A stretch of 64,000 nucleotides of DNA from Anaerophaga thermohalophila str. Valhall (GTDB lineage: Bacteria > Bacteroidota > Bacteroidia > Bacteroidales > Marinilabiliaceae), in assembly GCF_000250735.1 (NCBI RefSeq), contig NZ_AHZV01000211.1:1-64000 (forward strand), read 5' to 3'. The notes under the pieces were generated by a model. It was not told where the DNA came from and searched no databases. It saw only the letters and a program-made list of their open reading frames with translations. The position numbers and the translations under genes are program-made. Shown one piece after another: positions 45,607-53,004 of this stretch (position 1 is its first letter; each line of letters starts with the position of its first letter).

Positions 45607-46762
45607 TCTCTTCAAGTATGGTAAAAGCCGTGTTAAGCCATGTAAAAACATCGGTAGGATGATGGTGGCGGTAGGTATTGCTTCTTTTGTGTCCCAGCCT
45701 GACAACTATGGCATTATGCTTTGGAATAACAAAAATATATTGCCCTAATATACCTCTTGCATAAGGTATTTTCATGTTGTTGTATTCAACAATCCACCAT
45801 GACAGGCCATAATAATCTACCATTTTTGCATCTTTGTCAGTCAGGTAGCTTACAGGCTGAATCATTTCTTTGATATAGTTTGCCGAAACAATCTTTGTAT
45901 CCCGAAATTCGCCTTCATTTAAAACAAGATTTCCAATACGGGCAAAATCGCGGGCATTACTGTTAAAGCAGCAATAGGCTTTCTCAATTCCCTCTTTTTT
46001 GTCGAGCGACCATAATGCAGGAACTTCAGCTCCAAGCGGTTGCCACAATTTTTTTGATGCATACTCTGAAATGCTCATCCCTGTTACTCTATGCAGAAGA
46101 CGCTCAATAATTTGTGTGTCTCCACTTCTGTATTTGAAGACTATCCCCGGGTGATTGATAATCTCTACCTTACGGATGGTTTTGTTTAGATTTCGCCCGT
46201 AATAAGCCTGTGTGGTTATGGAGAAGGGGGAAGAATAACTTTCATCCCAGCTCGATCCGGAGCTCATTGTCAGTAAGTGTCTGATGGTTAGCTCGTGGCT
46301 ATGCGGCCCGGTGAGCCAGGGAAGATGGGGTTTTACTTTTTCATCAAGACTTTTAATGTAACCATCGTCAATGGCGCATCCAACCATAAGTGAAACGATA
46401 CTTTTGGCCATTGAAAACGAGTTTGAAATTGTAGTTTCGGTATGATCATTCCAGTATTTTTCAAAAAGTAACGAGTCGTTTTGAATAACAAGGAAAGAAA
46501 CTGTATTGTATTTTTCCAGAGAATCGGTCAATGTTGGCGGTACATCAATGTTGTTATATCTTTCGGAAACAGCCCAGTTTGCAGGCATTCCTGTTTTTAC
46601 CTCCCGGTTGTCGAATATCTTGTAGTCATCAATATCAGGGGTGAAATAAATCAGGCCTTTTTGCAGGTAGTCAGGAAGGAGTGTATAGGTGGCTGTGATT
46701 GCCACGATGAAGATAATTATACTTCTGAATGTTCTGTTTTTTCTGTTTCCTGTTTTTCTCAT
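45602..46762 (-). CDS. Serine hydrolase of the beta-lactamase/DD-peptidase family
   Basis: A 386-residue class C beta-lactamase-like protein with an N-terminal membrane anchor (13-29). The nucleophile motif is SMAK (Ser117, Lys120), and SYLTDKDAKMVDYYGLSWW and HKRSNTYRHH follow. Members include esterases, DD-peptidases and peptide hydrolases. Start at MRKTGNRKNR, whose ATG overlaps the flavoprotein stop as ATGA, so the two are translationally coupled; the longer frame from 46801 would run into the upstream gene. The stop codon lies in the terminal repeat of an R1 element, so the natural C-terminus may have been changed by insertion. Confidence 0.85.
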   Translation of the reverse strand: MRKTGNRKNRTFRSIIIFIVAITATYTLLPDYLQKGLIYFTPDIDDYKIFDNREVKTGMPANWAVSERYNNIDVPPTLTDSLEKYNTVSFLVIQNDSLLFEKYWNDHTETTISNSFSMAKSIVSLMVGCAIDDGYIKSLDEKVKPHLPWLTGPHSHELTIRHLLTMSSGSSWDESYSSPFSITTQAYYGRNLNKTIRKVEIINHPGIVFKYRSGDTQIIERLLHRVTGMSISEYASKKLWQPLGAEVPALWSLDKKEGIEKAYCCFNSNARDFARIGNLVLNEGEFRDTKIVSANYIKEMIQPVSYLTDKDAKMVDYYGLSWWIVEYNNMKIPYARGILGQYIFVIPKHNAIVVRLGHKRSNTYRHHHPTDVFTWLNTAFTILEEN

Positions 46763-48282
46763 TGCTTCAATGTTTGTGTTACAGGATCCCCCGGATTCCA
46801 TTCGCTCACGATAATATTTTCAGGAAAAGCAACAGGCTTATAGATGGATTTTGAAGCCAGTGCCCTCATGCTTTCCTGGATACCTTCTGTAATGCTGGGA
46901 TGCGGATAGAATATTCTTAACACCTCGCTTACGCTGTTTCCCTGGTTTATGAGATGAGCAATGGCTACGATAAAAGCTGAAGCCTGTGGCCCGGCGGCTC
47001 TCATACCAAGTATACGTTGTTTATCGTCGTTGCTGACCAGAATTTTTACAAATCCGTTGGTGTTTCGCATTGCTATAGCCCTGTTAACGAGGTGGTTGGA
47101 GTAGTATACCGCTTTGTATCCGATGCCTTTTTTCTGAAGTGTTTTTTCGTTGGCTCCGACAGCAGCTACCTCAGGTTTGAAGAACATCAGCGTTGACATG
47201 TTGGAATAGTCGGGTTTGTAACAAATATTTCCCATGATGTCTTCCACCGCCAGCCTTCCTTCAAATTCGGCCACACTGTATAGCTGAGCGTGGCCTGTAA
47301 TGTCACCAACGGCATAAATGTTTGATAGTTCTCTTGAATTAATCACTTTACCTGTTTCGGTTGTGGAAATAATTCCCCGTTTATCAGGCCTGATGCCCAG
47401 GTTTTCAAGCCCAAGATCATCGGTATTCGGAATTCTGCCGATAGCTATAAAGGCCACATCAACCTCGATTACCTTGCTGTGTCCGGCATCGTAGTCCAAT
47501 ACCACTTCCAGGTGCCGCGGATATTCCCTGATACATCTCATTTGAGCGGTGTGGTGAATAATGACACCATTATCTTCAAGGCTTTGGGCAACAAATCGGC
47601 TCAGATCATCGTCTTCGTATGGGAGCACTCTGTTGGCTCTGTCGAGCAAATGTACCTGTGTTTGCTTGAAGTTGGAAAATATGGTCGCGAATTCGCAGCC
47701 AATAATGCCTGAACCGATAATAAGCAGGCGTCCGGGGAATTCGGAAAGTGATAAGATATCATTGGAGGTGATGATACGTTTCCCGTCGGTTTTGAGTCCG
47801 GGGTATTCTCTAGGCCTTGAGCCTGTAGCAATGATGAAATGGGTTCCTTTTATTATCAGGCGATTGCTTTTTTCTTCAACCTCGATTGTGGTTGCGTTAA
47901 TGAAACGGGCATGACCTGTTATTAAACTGAGATTTCCCTTTTCGGATTTGTTGGTAAAGGTCTCTATCTGACTCCGCATTTGATATTGCTTTTCCCTTGC
48001 AGCTTCAAGTACCGTGTTTCGAACCTGTCCGAAGTCAACCGAAAGAGCGCTGGCCCGGTAACCACGATCAATGCGGGCAGCAACAGCATAATCCATCGAT
48101 AATTCATACATTGTCTTCGATGTCAGAACACCATTTATGATACCTGTGCCACCCAGGTGTTTCTTTTCGATAAGGGCAACATTTAGTCCGAAGTCTAATG
48201 CTCTGTTGGCAGCAGCAAACCCTCCCGGGCCACTGCCAATTACCACCAGATCGAAATGATATGGTTTCTGCCCGGCCATCAT
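46759..48282 (-). CDS. Pyridine nucleotide-disulfide oxidoreductase homologue lacking both redox cysteines
   Basis: A 507-residue two-dinucleotide-fold flavoprotein resembling dihydrolipoamide dehydrogenase and soluble transhydrogenase. FAD motif GSGPGGFAAA (16-25); NAD(P) motif GSGIIGCEFATIF; second FAD motif IYAVGDITG. At the active-site position the family reads GGTCLNxGCIPSK, but here it is GGTGIINGVLTSK (44-56): Gly47 and Val52 replace the two cysteines. The C-terminal His and Glu of the HPxxTE stretch (YPHPSITEG) remain. It cannot form the usual disulfide, so a transhydrogenase or cysteine-free oxidoreductase role is more likely. Its ATG directly follows the glsB-type stop. Confidence 0.88.
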   Translation of the reverse strand: MMAGQKPYHFDLVVIGSGPGGFAAANRALDFGLNVALIEKKHLGGTGIINGVLTSKTMYELSMDYAVAARIDRGYRASALSVDFGQVRNTVLEAAREKQYQMRSQIETFTNKSEKGNLSLITGHARFINATTIEVEEKSNRLIIKGTHFIIATGSRPREYPGLKTDGKRIITSNDILSLSEFPGRLLIIGSGIIGCEFATIFSNFKQTQVHLLDRANRVLPYEDDDLSRFVAQSLEDNGVIIHHTAQMRCIREYPRHLEVVLDYDAGHSKVIEVDVAFIAIGRIPNTDDLGLENLGIRPDKRGIISTTETGKVINSRELSNIYAVGDITGHAQLYSVAEFEGRLAVEDIMGNICYKPDYSNMSTLMFFKPEVAAVGANEKTLQKKGIGYKAVYYSNHLVNRAIAMRNTNGFVKILVSNDDKQRILGMRAAGPQASAFIVAIAHLINQGNSVSEVLRIFYPHPSITEGIQESMRALASKSIYKPVAFPENIIVSEWNPGDPVTQTLKQ

Positions 48283-49230
48283 TTATTCATGTGGTTCGTT
48301 TGGTTTGTAACTGTGTACGTGTCTGCTTATTTTTGCCTGGTAAAGCTCTTTGATGGTAATAATGATACCCGTTTCTTCAACATCCCCGAAACGCTCGTTC
48401 ACAGCAGTCCCGAATGTTCGCATGGAAGGGGAAAGATTCATGTATGCATTGATGAGAGGGGGAATGTTTTCTCCAAGTTCTCTGACAGTTTTACTTAATA
48501 TTCTGTAGTCATCGGCAAAAGAATCACCGGAAAAAATCTCCTTCACTTCACTCTCGGTAAGTGAGCTTTTTACCGGATTATATGGATAAACGAGGTTGTC
48601 GGGGTCGTTAAAATACTTGTCCATAAATGCCCTGATGAGGCTTCTGACTTTAGGATTGGAGTGTGTGTACATGGTTACTTTACCGAAGAAAAACTCCATT
48701 TGGGGATGATTGATGATCAGTGAGCCCAACCCGTCCCATAAATTGTCAAGCGCATACAGACTCTTCGAGCCCATTTTGCTCGACTGATACTGAGGTTGAA
48801 CAAACGAACGCCCCAACTCTATTGTTTTCGGCAAATATTCCCGGATGAATTTTTCGGAAAAGTGAAACATTCTGGCCGTGGCCAAATGGACTTTGCCTTC
48901 GGCGTCCGGTTTAACTGTATCACACATTATATAACGGTATCCCCCAAGAATTTCACGCGCTTTGGGGTCCCAAACAATAAGCTGATGATAAGGATCACTT
49001 CCGGTGTCGTAATCATCAACATCACAATCTTTTCCGGTTCCTCCACCGGCTGAACGAAAAGATTCTTCACGTAACCGGCCGACTTCCCTCATTAAAGCAG
49101 GTGCTTCGTTGGCGGTAAAATCATAAATTTTGTTCTCGCCTTTGTTGGTATACCGCACAAAAAGGTCTTGCGTAAGTTCTGCTTCCAGCTCTTCTCTTGG
49201 TACGGGTGGAATAATTGGCTTGTTTTCCAT
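48283..49230 (-). CDS. glsB: N-acyltransferase of the OlsB/GlsB type
   Basis: A 315-residue GNAT-like enzyme of the family that transfers 3-hydroxyacyl chains from ACP to an amino acid: ornithine for OlsB, glycine for GlsB of Bacteroides. Typical parts are REESFRSAGGGTGKDCDVDD, YHQLIVWDPKAREILGGYRY, FFGKVTMYTHSNPKVRSLIR and ELGRSFVQPQYQ. Together with the next upstream gene (O-acyltransferase) it should make glycine- or ornithine-type aminolipids of the membrane. The flavoprotein gene follows with no gap. Glycine is the likelier substrate by analogy with Bacteroides; this is not readable from the sequence. Confidence 0.8.
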   Translation of the reverse strand: MENKPIIPPVPREELEAELTQDLFVRYTNKGENKIYDFTANEAPALMREVGRLREESFRSAGGGTGKDCDVDDYDTGSDPYHQLIVWDPKAREILGGYRYIMCDTVKPDAEGKVHLATARMFHFSEKFIREYLPKTIELGRSFVQPQYQSSKMGSKSLYALDNLWDGLGSLIINHPQMEFFFGKVTMYTHSNPKVRSLIRAFMDKYFNDPDNLVYPYNPVKSSLTESEVKEIFSGDSFADDYRILSKTVRELGENIPPLINAYMNLSPSMRTFGTAVNERFGDVEETGIIITIKELYQAKISRHVHSYKPNEPHE

Positions 49231-49358
49231 CTATCTTTTTTTGTTGCGATTCGCAAAATAAAATATGAACAAGACAAACTTTCTTTAAAGATAAATAAAC
49301 CCTAAAACCGGGGTGTAAGCCTGTCAATTTAGAACCGGGCGGCAAGGTTTTTACAAAA

Positions 49359-50210
49359 TTAATGGTTTTTTGCCAGTTCGTAGCTCATATCTTTTATTTT
49401 CCGGGCCCATGTTTCCAAATCCCCGGTTTCTTTAATGGTCTTCCACGAAATAGGCTCTCCAAAACGAATGGTCAGATTTTCATTGAATTGCTTGAACATT
49501 TCATCTGGTAAATACAGCATCTCAATGTTTGATTTTATACCCAGTAATTTTCTTAAATTGGCGAGCCTGTAAAAGAAATTGGTGTTGCGGCCGGTAATAT
49601 GTACCGGAATTATGTCACGTTGATGCTGAATTGCTTTTCGAACAAAGTTCTTTTTCCATTCCAGATCGCGGATGATTCCTTTTTGTTTACGACTGACCAA
49701 TCCGGCAGGAAACATTAGTATCTGTGCATTCGATTTGTAGGCTTCTTCTATCAGTCTCGCAGCATCTTTCGAATGTCCTCCGTGTTTGTTGACAGGTACG
49801 AAGATGTTATCAAGTGGTTTCAGATTCAGAAGAATATCATTTACGGGAAATTTCAAATCGGCGAATTTTTCACTAACCGCAACCAGCAGAGCAATACCAT
49901 CAAGCCCTCCAAGCGGGTGATTACTGGCAAAGATAAATCGTCCCTCCGATGGAAGCTTGTCCAGACCAATGGTTGTATATTTTGCCCCAAACAAATCATC
50001 CAGTATGGCACGACCAAATTTTGCCCCTTTTAAATGACCTTTTTCCGACAAAAACTTATTGATCTCATCCTGATGAACAATCCGTTTCAGATAATTGATC
50101 ACGAATTTGGGAATGATTTTGAGAAGAGCAGGATTTTTACTGGCAAAAACCTGTTCAACATCAATTAAGAGTTTATTTCCCTGATTGTTTGGTGTACTGT
50201 TTGTTTCCAC
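49359..50210 (-). CDS. glsA: O-acyltransferase of the OlsA/GlsA type
   Basis: A 283-residue PlsC-superfamily enzyme with the H-x4-D motif SNHPLGGLD (His98, Asp103), VPVNKHGGHSKDAARLIEEA and the acceptor block LMFPAGLVSRKQKG. It would add the second, ester-linked fatty acid to the hydroxyl of an N-acyl amino acid made by the neighbouring OlsB/GlsB-type enzyme 128 bp downstream. The N-terminal 80 residues are helical and typical of this subgroup. It is the first gene of the minus-strand set glsA-glsB-flavoprotein-serine hydrolase. Confidence 0.82.
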   Translation of the reverse strand: METNSTPNNQGNKLLIDVEQVFASKNPALLKIIPKFVINYLKRIVHQDEINKFLSEKGHLKGAKFGRAILDDLFGAKYTTIGLDKLPSEGRFIFASNHPLGGLDGIALLVAVSEKFADLKFPVNDILLNLKPLDNIFVPVNKHGGHSKDAARLIEEAYKSNAQILMFPAGLVSRKQKGIIRDLEWKKNFVRKAIQHQRDIIPVHITGRNTNFFYRLANLRKLLGIKSNIEMLYLPDEMFKQFNENLTIRFGEPISWKTIKETGDLETWARKIKDMSYELAKNH

Positions 50211-50328
50211 TTCTATAACGATTAAAAGTAACAGAAAATCAGCCCGGGTTATTAATGTTGTTCCTGATCTTTGCGATCGGAGAATTCAATTTGTCATGGA
50301 CAATACTCCGTTTCACTTTTTAATAGAC

Positions 50329-50460
50329 TGCAAAACAATTGCTTGCAAGAACTTGGGTAATTATAGGTTTTGTCTTCTAAAATGCACTATTTCAATACTG
50401 TATGGATGATTTTGTCTGCCTCCTGAAAGGCAGAAATCTTACATCTAAAAACCTAACGTT
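50329..50460 (+). repeat. R2 repeat, copy c
   Basis: Matches copy a (79-175): TGCAAAACAATTGCTTG at the start, CTAAAATGCACTATTTCAA in the middle, ACATCTAAAAACCTAACG at the end. It includes a TTG, 18 bases, TAGGTTTTG arrangement (50343-50372) that could act as a weak promoter. Confidence 0.6.
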
Positions 50461-50569
50461 CAAACCTTCTTTTGAAAGGGCAATATTACAAAAAATGCGG
50501 GTTTTTTCTGCTTTGATTCAGGCAGACTGATTTATCAAAGTCGTGGAATCACCCACGAGCGGATTGTTG

Positions 50570-50594
50570 CAGCCTCAGATGAGGTTGTTTTTTT
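50570..50594 (+). terminator. Orphan rho-independent terminator
   Basis: CAGCCTCA and TGAGGTTG (one G-T pair) form a tight stem followed by seven T. A second small stem, TCGTGG/CCACGA, lies just upstream (50541-50558). No plus-strand gene precedes it back to the purF-like gene. Confidence 0.7.
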
Positions 50595-50663
50595 GTTTAA
50601 AGCGATGCCGGTGTTTAAAATTTGTGATGCGACTTCGACAAGTGCGACGTGAACAAGATATTT

Positions 50664-50835
50664 AAATAGTGTCTGTCCATAAACTACCATTTGCTGTGTT
50701 ACGCTTGCCGCCAAAATACTCATTTACGAAAAGTAAACTCCGTTTTTGGCGGCTTCGCAAGCCTTGCAAATGGAACTTTCTGAACAGACACATGATAAGT
50801 AGGAATCTTTTCCTACTTTATAGACACGCACTAAA
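50664..50835. repeat. R1 repeat, full copy before the dcw cluster
   Basis: AATAGTGTCTGTCCATAAAC at the left, inverted halves around TTTACGAAAAGTAAA, then AACTTTCTGAACAGACAC, the AGTAGGAA/TTCCTACT hairpin and CTTTATAGACACGCACTAAA. About 170 bp, ending roughly 50 bp before the MraZ operator. Confidence 0.8.
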
Positions 50836-50886
50836 TAACCAAAAATTGTGAATTTTTGATGAGAGTAATGAGTTTTTCGTCAAAAA

Positions 50887-50920
50887 GTGTAAAAAAGTGG
50901 CTCAAAGTGGTTGATTGTGG
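50887..50920 (+). promoter_or_regulatory. Predicted MraZ operator, GTGG repeats at 10-bp spacing
   Basis: GTGG ends at 50900, 50910 and 50920, with a GTGT at 50887-50890, so the units keep an exact 10-bp period. In E. coli MraZ binds TGGG-type repeats with the same 10-bp period in front of its own gene. Here the motif is GTGG. The last unit overlaps the -33 element, which fits repression. Confidence 0.7.
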
Positions 50921-50941
50921 TTTAAAAAAATTGTAGTTTTA
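50911..50941 (+). promoter_or_regulatory. Promoter of the mraZ-led dcw cluster
   Basis: TTG, exactly 20 bases, TAGTTTTA (one mismatch to TAnnTTTG). The start point would be near 50948, about 16 bases before the mraZ ATG. Confidence 0.65.
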
Positions 50942-50963
50942 CGCAAATATTACCCAAACTGTA

Positions 50964-51428
50964 ATGTTCACATTCATTGGCGATTTCGAGTGCAAGACGG
51001 ATGCCAAAGGGCGCATCGTTTTTCCTTCAGCTTTTAAAAAGGTGTTGGGGGAGGGCGATCTGCGTATGATTGTACGTAAGGATTTATTTGAACCATGTCT
51101 TGTTCTTTATCCTTTTTCAGTTTGGGAAGAAGAGCTGGCACGCATCCGAACGGGATTGAATCCTTACAATCGCGAGCACAATCGATTTCTCAGGCATTTT
51201 TTTAGGGGTTCTGCCGAAATTTCTCTTGATGGTAACGGCCGTTTTCTTATTCCAAAACGTCTTCTGGAACAGGCAGGTATTGAACGTGAGGTTGTCCTGC
51301 TTGGCGTTGACAGGTGTGTAGAAATTTGGGATAAAGGGAGTTATATGGATGGCAGCCTTTCCCATAAAGAACTTGGTAATCTGGCCGAAAAAATATTGGG
51401 AGATAGTCACCCGGGAGAGGATAATTGA
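50964..51428 (+). CDS. mraZ: Transcriptional regulator MraZ
   Basis: First gene of the dcw cluster and its regulator; forms a ring that binds repeats in the cluster promoter. The 154-residue protein has two SpoVT/AbrB-like halves: GDFECKTDAKGRIVFPSAFK (residues 5-24) and GSAEISLDGNGRFLIPKRLL (77-96). Length and both DxxGR(I/F)xxP motifs are canonical. A promoter with overlapping GTGG repeats lies directly upstream, consistent with autoregulation. rsmH follows after 27 bases. Confidence 0.95.
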   Translation: MFTFIGDFECKTDAKGRIVFPSAFKKVLGEGDLRMIVRKDLFEPCLVLYPFSVWEEELARIRTGLNPYNREHNRFLRHFFRGSAEISLDGNGRFLIPKRLLEQAGIEREVVLLGVDRCVEIWDKGSYMDGSLSHKELGNLAEKILGDSHPGEDN

Positions 51429-51455
51429 TGGTAATTTTGCATTAAATTTAAAGCA

Positions 51456-52367
51456 ATGATGTCAGATCAATACCATACACCGGTTTTGCCGGAAGTCGCA
51501 GTCGACGGGTTAAACATTGATCCGTCAGGGGTATATATTGACCTGACATTTGGTGGAGGCGGACACAGCCGCTCAATACTGGAACGTTTGGGCAGCAAAG
51601 GGCGATTGATTGCTTTTGATCAGGATGCTGATGCCTGGGAGAATGCGTTGGAAGATAAACGTTTTACCCTTGTAAAGCATAATTTCCGGTATCTGGAGAA
51701 CTTCATTGATTACCTCGGAATTTCAAGTATTGACGGGGTATTGGCCGATTTAGGAGTTTCTTCGCATCATTTTGATGCACCTGAGCGAGGATTTTCTTTT
51801 CGGTTTGACGGCCCGCTGGATATGCGGATGTCGCCTGGGATAAAGCACTCGGCGGCCGATGTTTTGAATAACTATCCGGCCGGGAGGCTATTTACTGTTT
51901 TTAAGATGTACGGAGAAATAGCAAAGCCAGGCCGATTGGTAAGTTCTGTATTACAATTCCGTGAGGTCTCGCCATTTGAAAATACATTGCAGTTGAAGGA
52001 AGTTGCTGAACAATCAGCCCCCCGGAAGGAGCGTAGCAAATACCTTGCACGCGTTTTTCAGGCACTGCGGATAGAGGTCAATAGTGAAATGACCGCCCTG
52101 CAGGATTTACTGATGCAACTTCCTGATCTGTTAAAACCAGGAGGAAGGATGGTTTTTATTTCTTATCACTCTCTGGAAGACCGGATGGTTAAGAATTTTA
52201 TTCGTTCGGGCCGTTATGACACGTCTCAGGCTGAAACAGATATTTACGGAAACCGGAAGGTTCCGTTCCGGGCTGTGACAAGAAAAGCAGTTATGCCGAC
52301 CGAAAGTGAAGTGTTAAGAAATCCGCGTGCGCGAAGTGCTAAACTCAGAATTGCTGAAAGACTATGA
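51456..52367 (+). CDS. rsmH: 16S rRNA m4C1402 methyltransferase
   Basis: SAM-dependent enzyme that N4-methylates C1402 in the ribosomal decoding site; encoded second in most dcw clusters. The 303-residue protein has the signature YHTPVLPEVAVDGLN, DLTFGGGGHSRSILE (SAM site), VLADLGVSSHHFDAPERGFS, and the C-terminal KNFIRSG...NPRARSAKLRIAE. The start is ATG 51456 or 51459. Its last four bases overlap ftsL (ATGA), so the two are coupled. Confidence 0.96.
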   Translation: MMSDQYHTPVLPEVAVDGLNIDPSGVYIDLTFGGGGHSRSILERLGSKGRLIAFDQDADAWENALEDKRFTLVKHNFRYLENFIDYLGISSIDGVLADLGVSSHHFDAPERGFSFRFDGPLDMRMSPGIKHSAADVLNNYPAGRLFTVFKMYGEIAKPGRLVSSVLQFREVSPFENTLQLKEVAEQSAPRKERSKYLARVFQALRIEVNSEMTALQDLLMQLPDLLKPGGRMVFISYHSLEDRMVKNFIRSGRYDTSQAETDIYGNRKVPFRAVTRKAVMPTESEVLRNPRARSAKLRIAERL

Positions 52368-52765
52368 AGTGGTGGTTTAAATCAAAACAGAAAACCAGGG
52401 AAAATGAATTCCTTTCAGGGAAGGAGGAATTTAATGAATTAAAAGGTATTTCGTTTAAAGAATTCCTTCATGGACGGTTTCTGGCCGGCAAAGGCCTTGG
52501 TCAGCATTGGGGATTTATGACTTTTATTGTTTTCCTTGCCGTGTTATATATCGGGAATCGTTACCAGATGGAACATTTGCTGGACCGGCAAGCCGATTTG
52601 ATGTATGAGCTTAAGGAACTTAAATATGAGGCAATTACTACTTCGTCAGAACTGATGAATATGAGCAAACAGAGTGAAGTAATGGAGAGAGTACATGAGG
52701 CAGGAATTGAACTGGAGGTATTAAAAACACCACCAAGAATTCTGAAAGTTAAAAAGATTGAATGA
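52364..52765 (+). CDS. ftsL: FtsL-like cell-division protein
   Basis: A 133-residue bitopic membrane protein in the FtsL position. The cytoplasmic part (1-45) is basic, a single membrane span covers about 47-62 (GFMTFIVFLAVLYIGN), and the periplasmic part is a short coiled coil (MEHLLDRQADLMYELKELKY). FtsL joins FtsB and FtsQ to control FtsW/FtsI. Sequence is weakly conserved across phyla, so the call rests on size, topology and location. Downstream, an R2 repeat separates it from ftsI by 239 bp. Confidence 0.85.
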   Translation: MKWWFKSKQKTRENEFLSGKEEFNELKGISFKEFLHGRFLAGKGLGQHWGFMTFIVFLAVLYIGNRYQMEHLLDRQADLMYELKELKYEAITTSSELMNMSKQSEVMERVHEAGIELEVLKTPPRILKVKKIE

Positions 52766-52788
52766 AGTGTGCATGGCAAGGTTTTTAC

Positions 52789-52996
52789 TATCAATAGTCA
52801 GTTAAAATAAAGCCTAACCCACAGATGCAATGACGCAAAGGTTTTATTATGAGAGAGTTGTAATTTGTGCCATTAATTGTGTAAACATTTAATTACCAGA
52901 CATCTGTAGAAGTTTAACGGAGTATTGTACTATAGAAGATGTTTAAAATCAGTCATGTCTTTCTGGCATTTGGCATCTAAAAAAATCTAACCACTG
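52789..52996 (+). repeat. R2 repeat, copy d, inside the dcw cluster
   Basis: Matches 20046-20183 at ATCAATAGTCAGT, GCAATGACGCAAAG, TTTTATTATGAGAGAGTTGT and the closing CATCTAAAAAAATCTAACC, with an extra segment of about 65 bp. It ends nine bases before the ftsI start codon. Confidence 0.7.
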
Positions 52997-53004
52997 TATT
53001 GGAT

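Larger units (their letters stand above)
50211..50963. other. Intergenic region glsA / mraZ
   Basis: 753 bp without a supported gene. In order: glsA upstream region, R2 repeat (50329-50460), two stem-loops ending in a plus-strand terminator (50570-50594), R1 repeat (50664-50835), MraZ-type operator and mraZ promoter (50887-50941). The terminator has no plus-strand gene before it for 5 kb, which suggests a small RNA. Confidence 0.7.
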
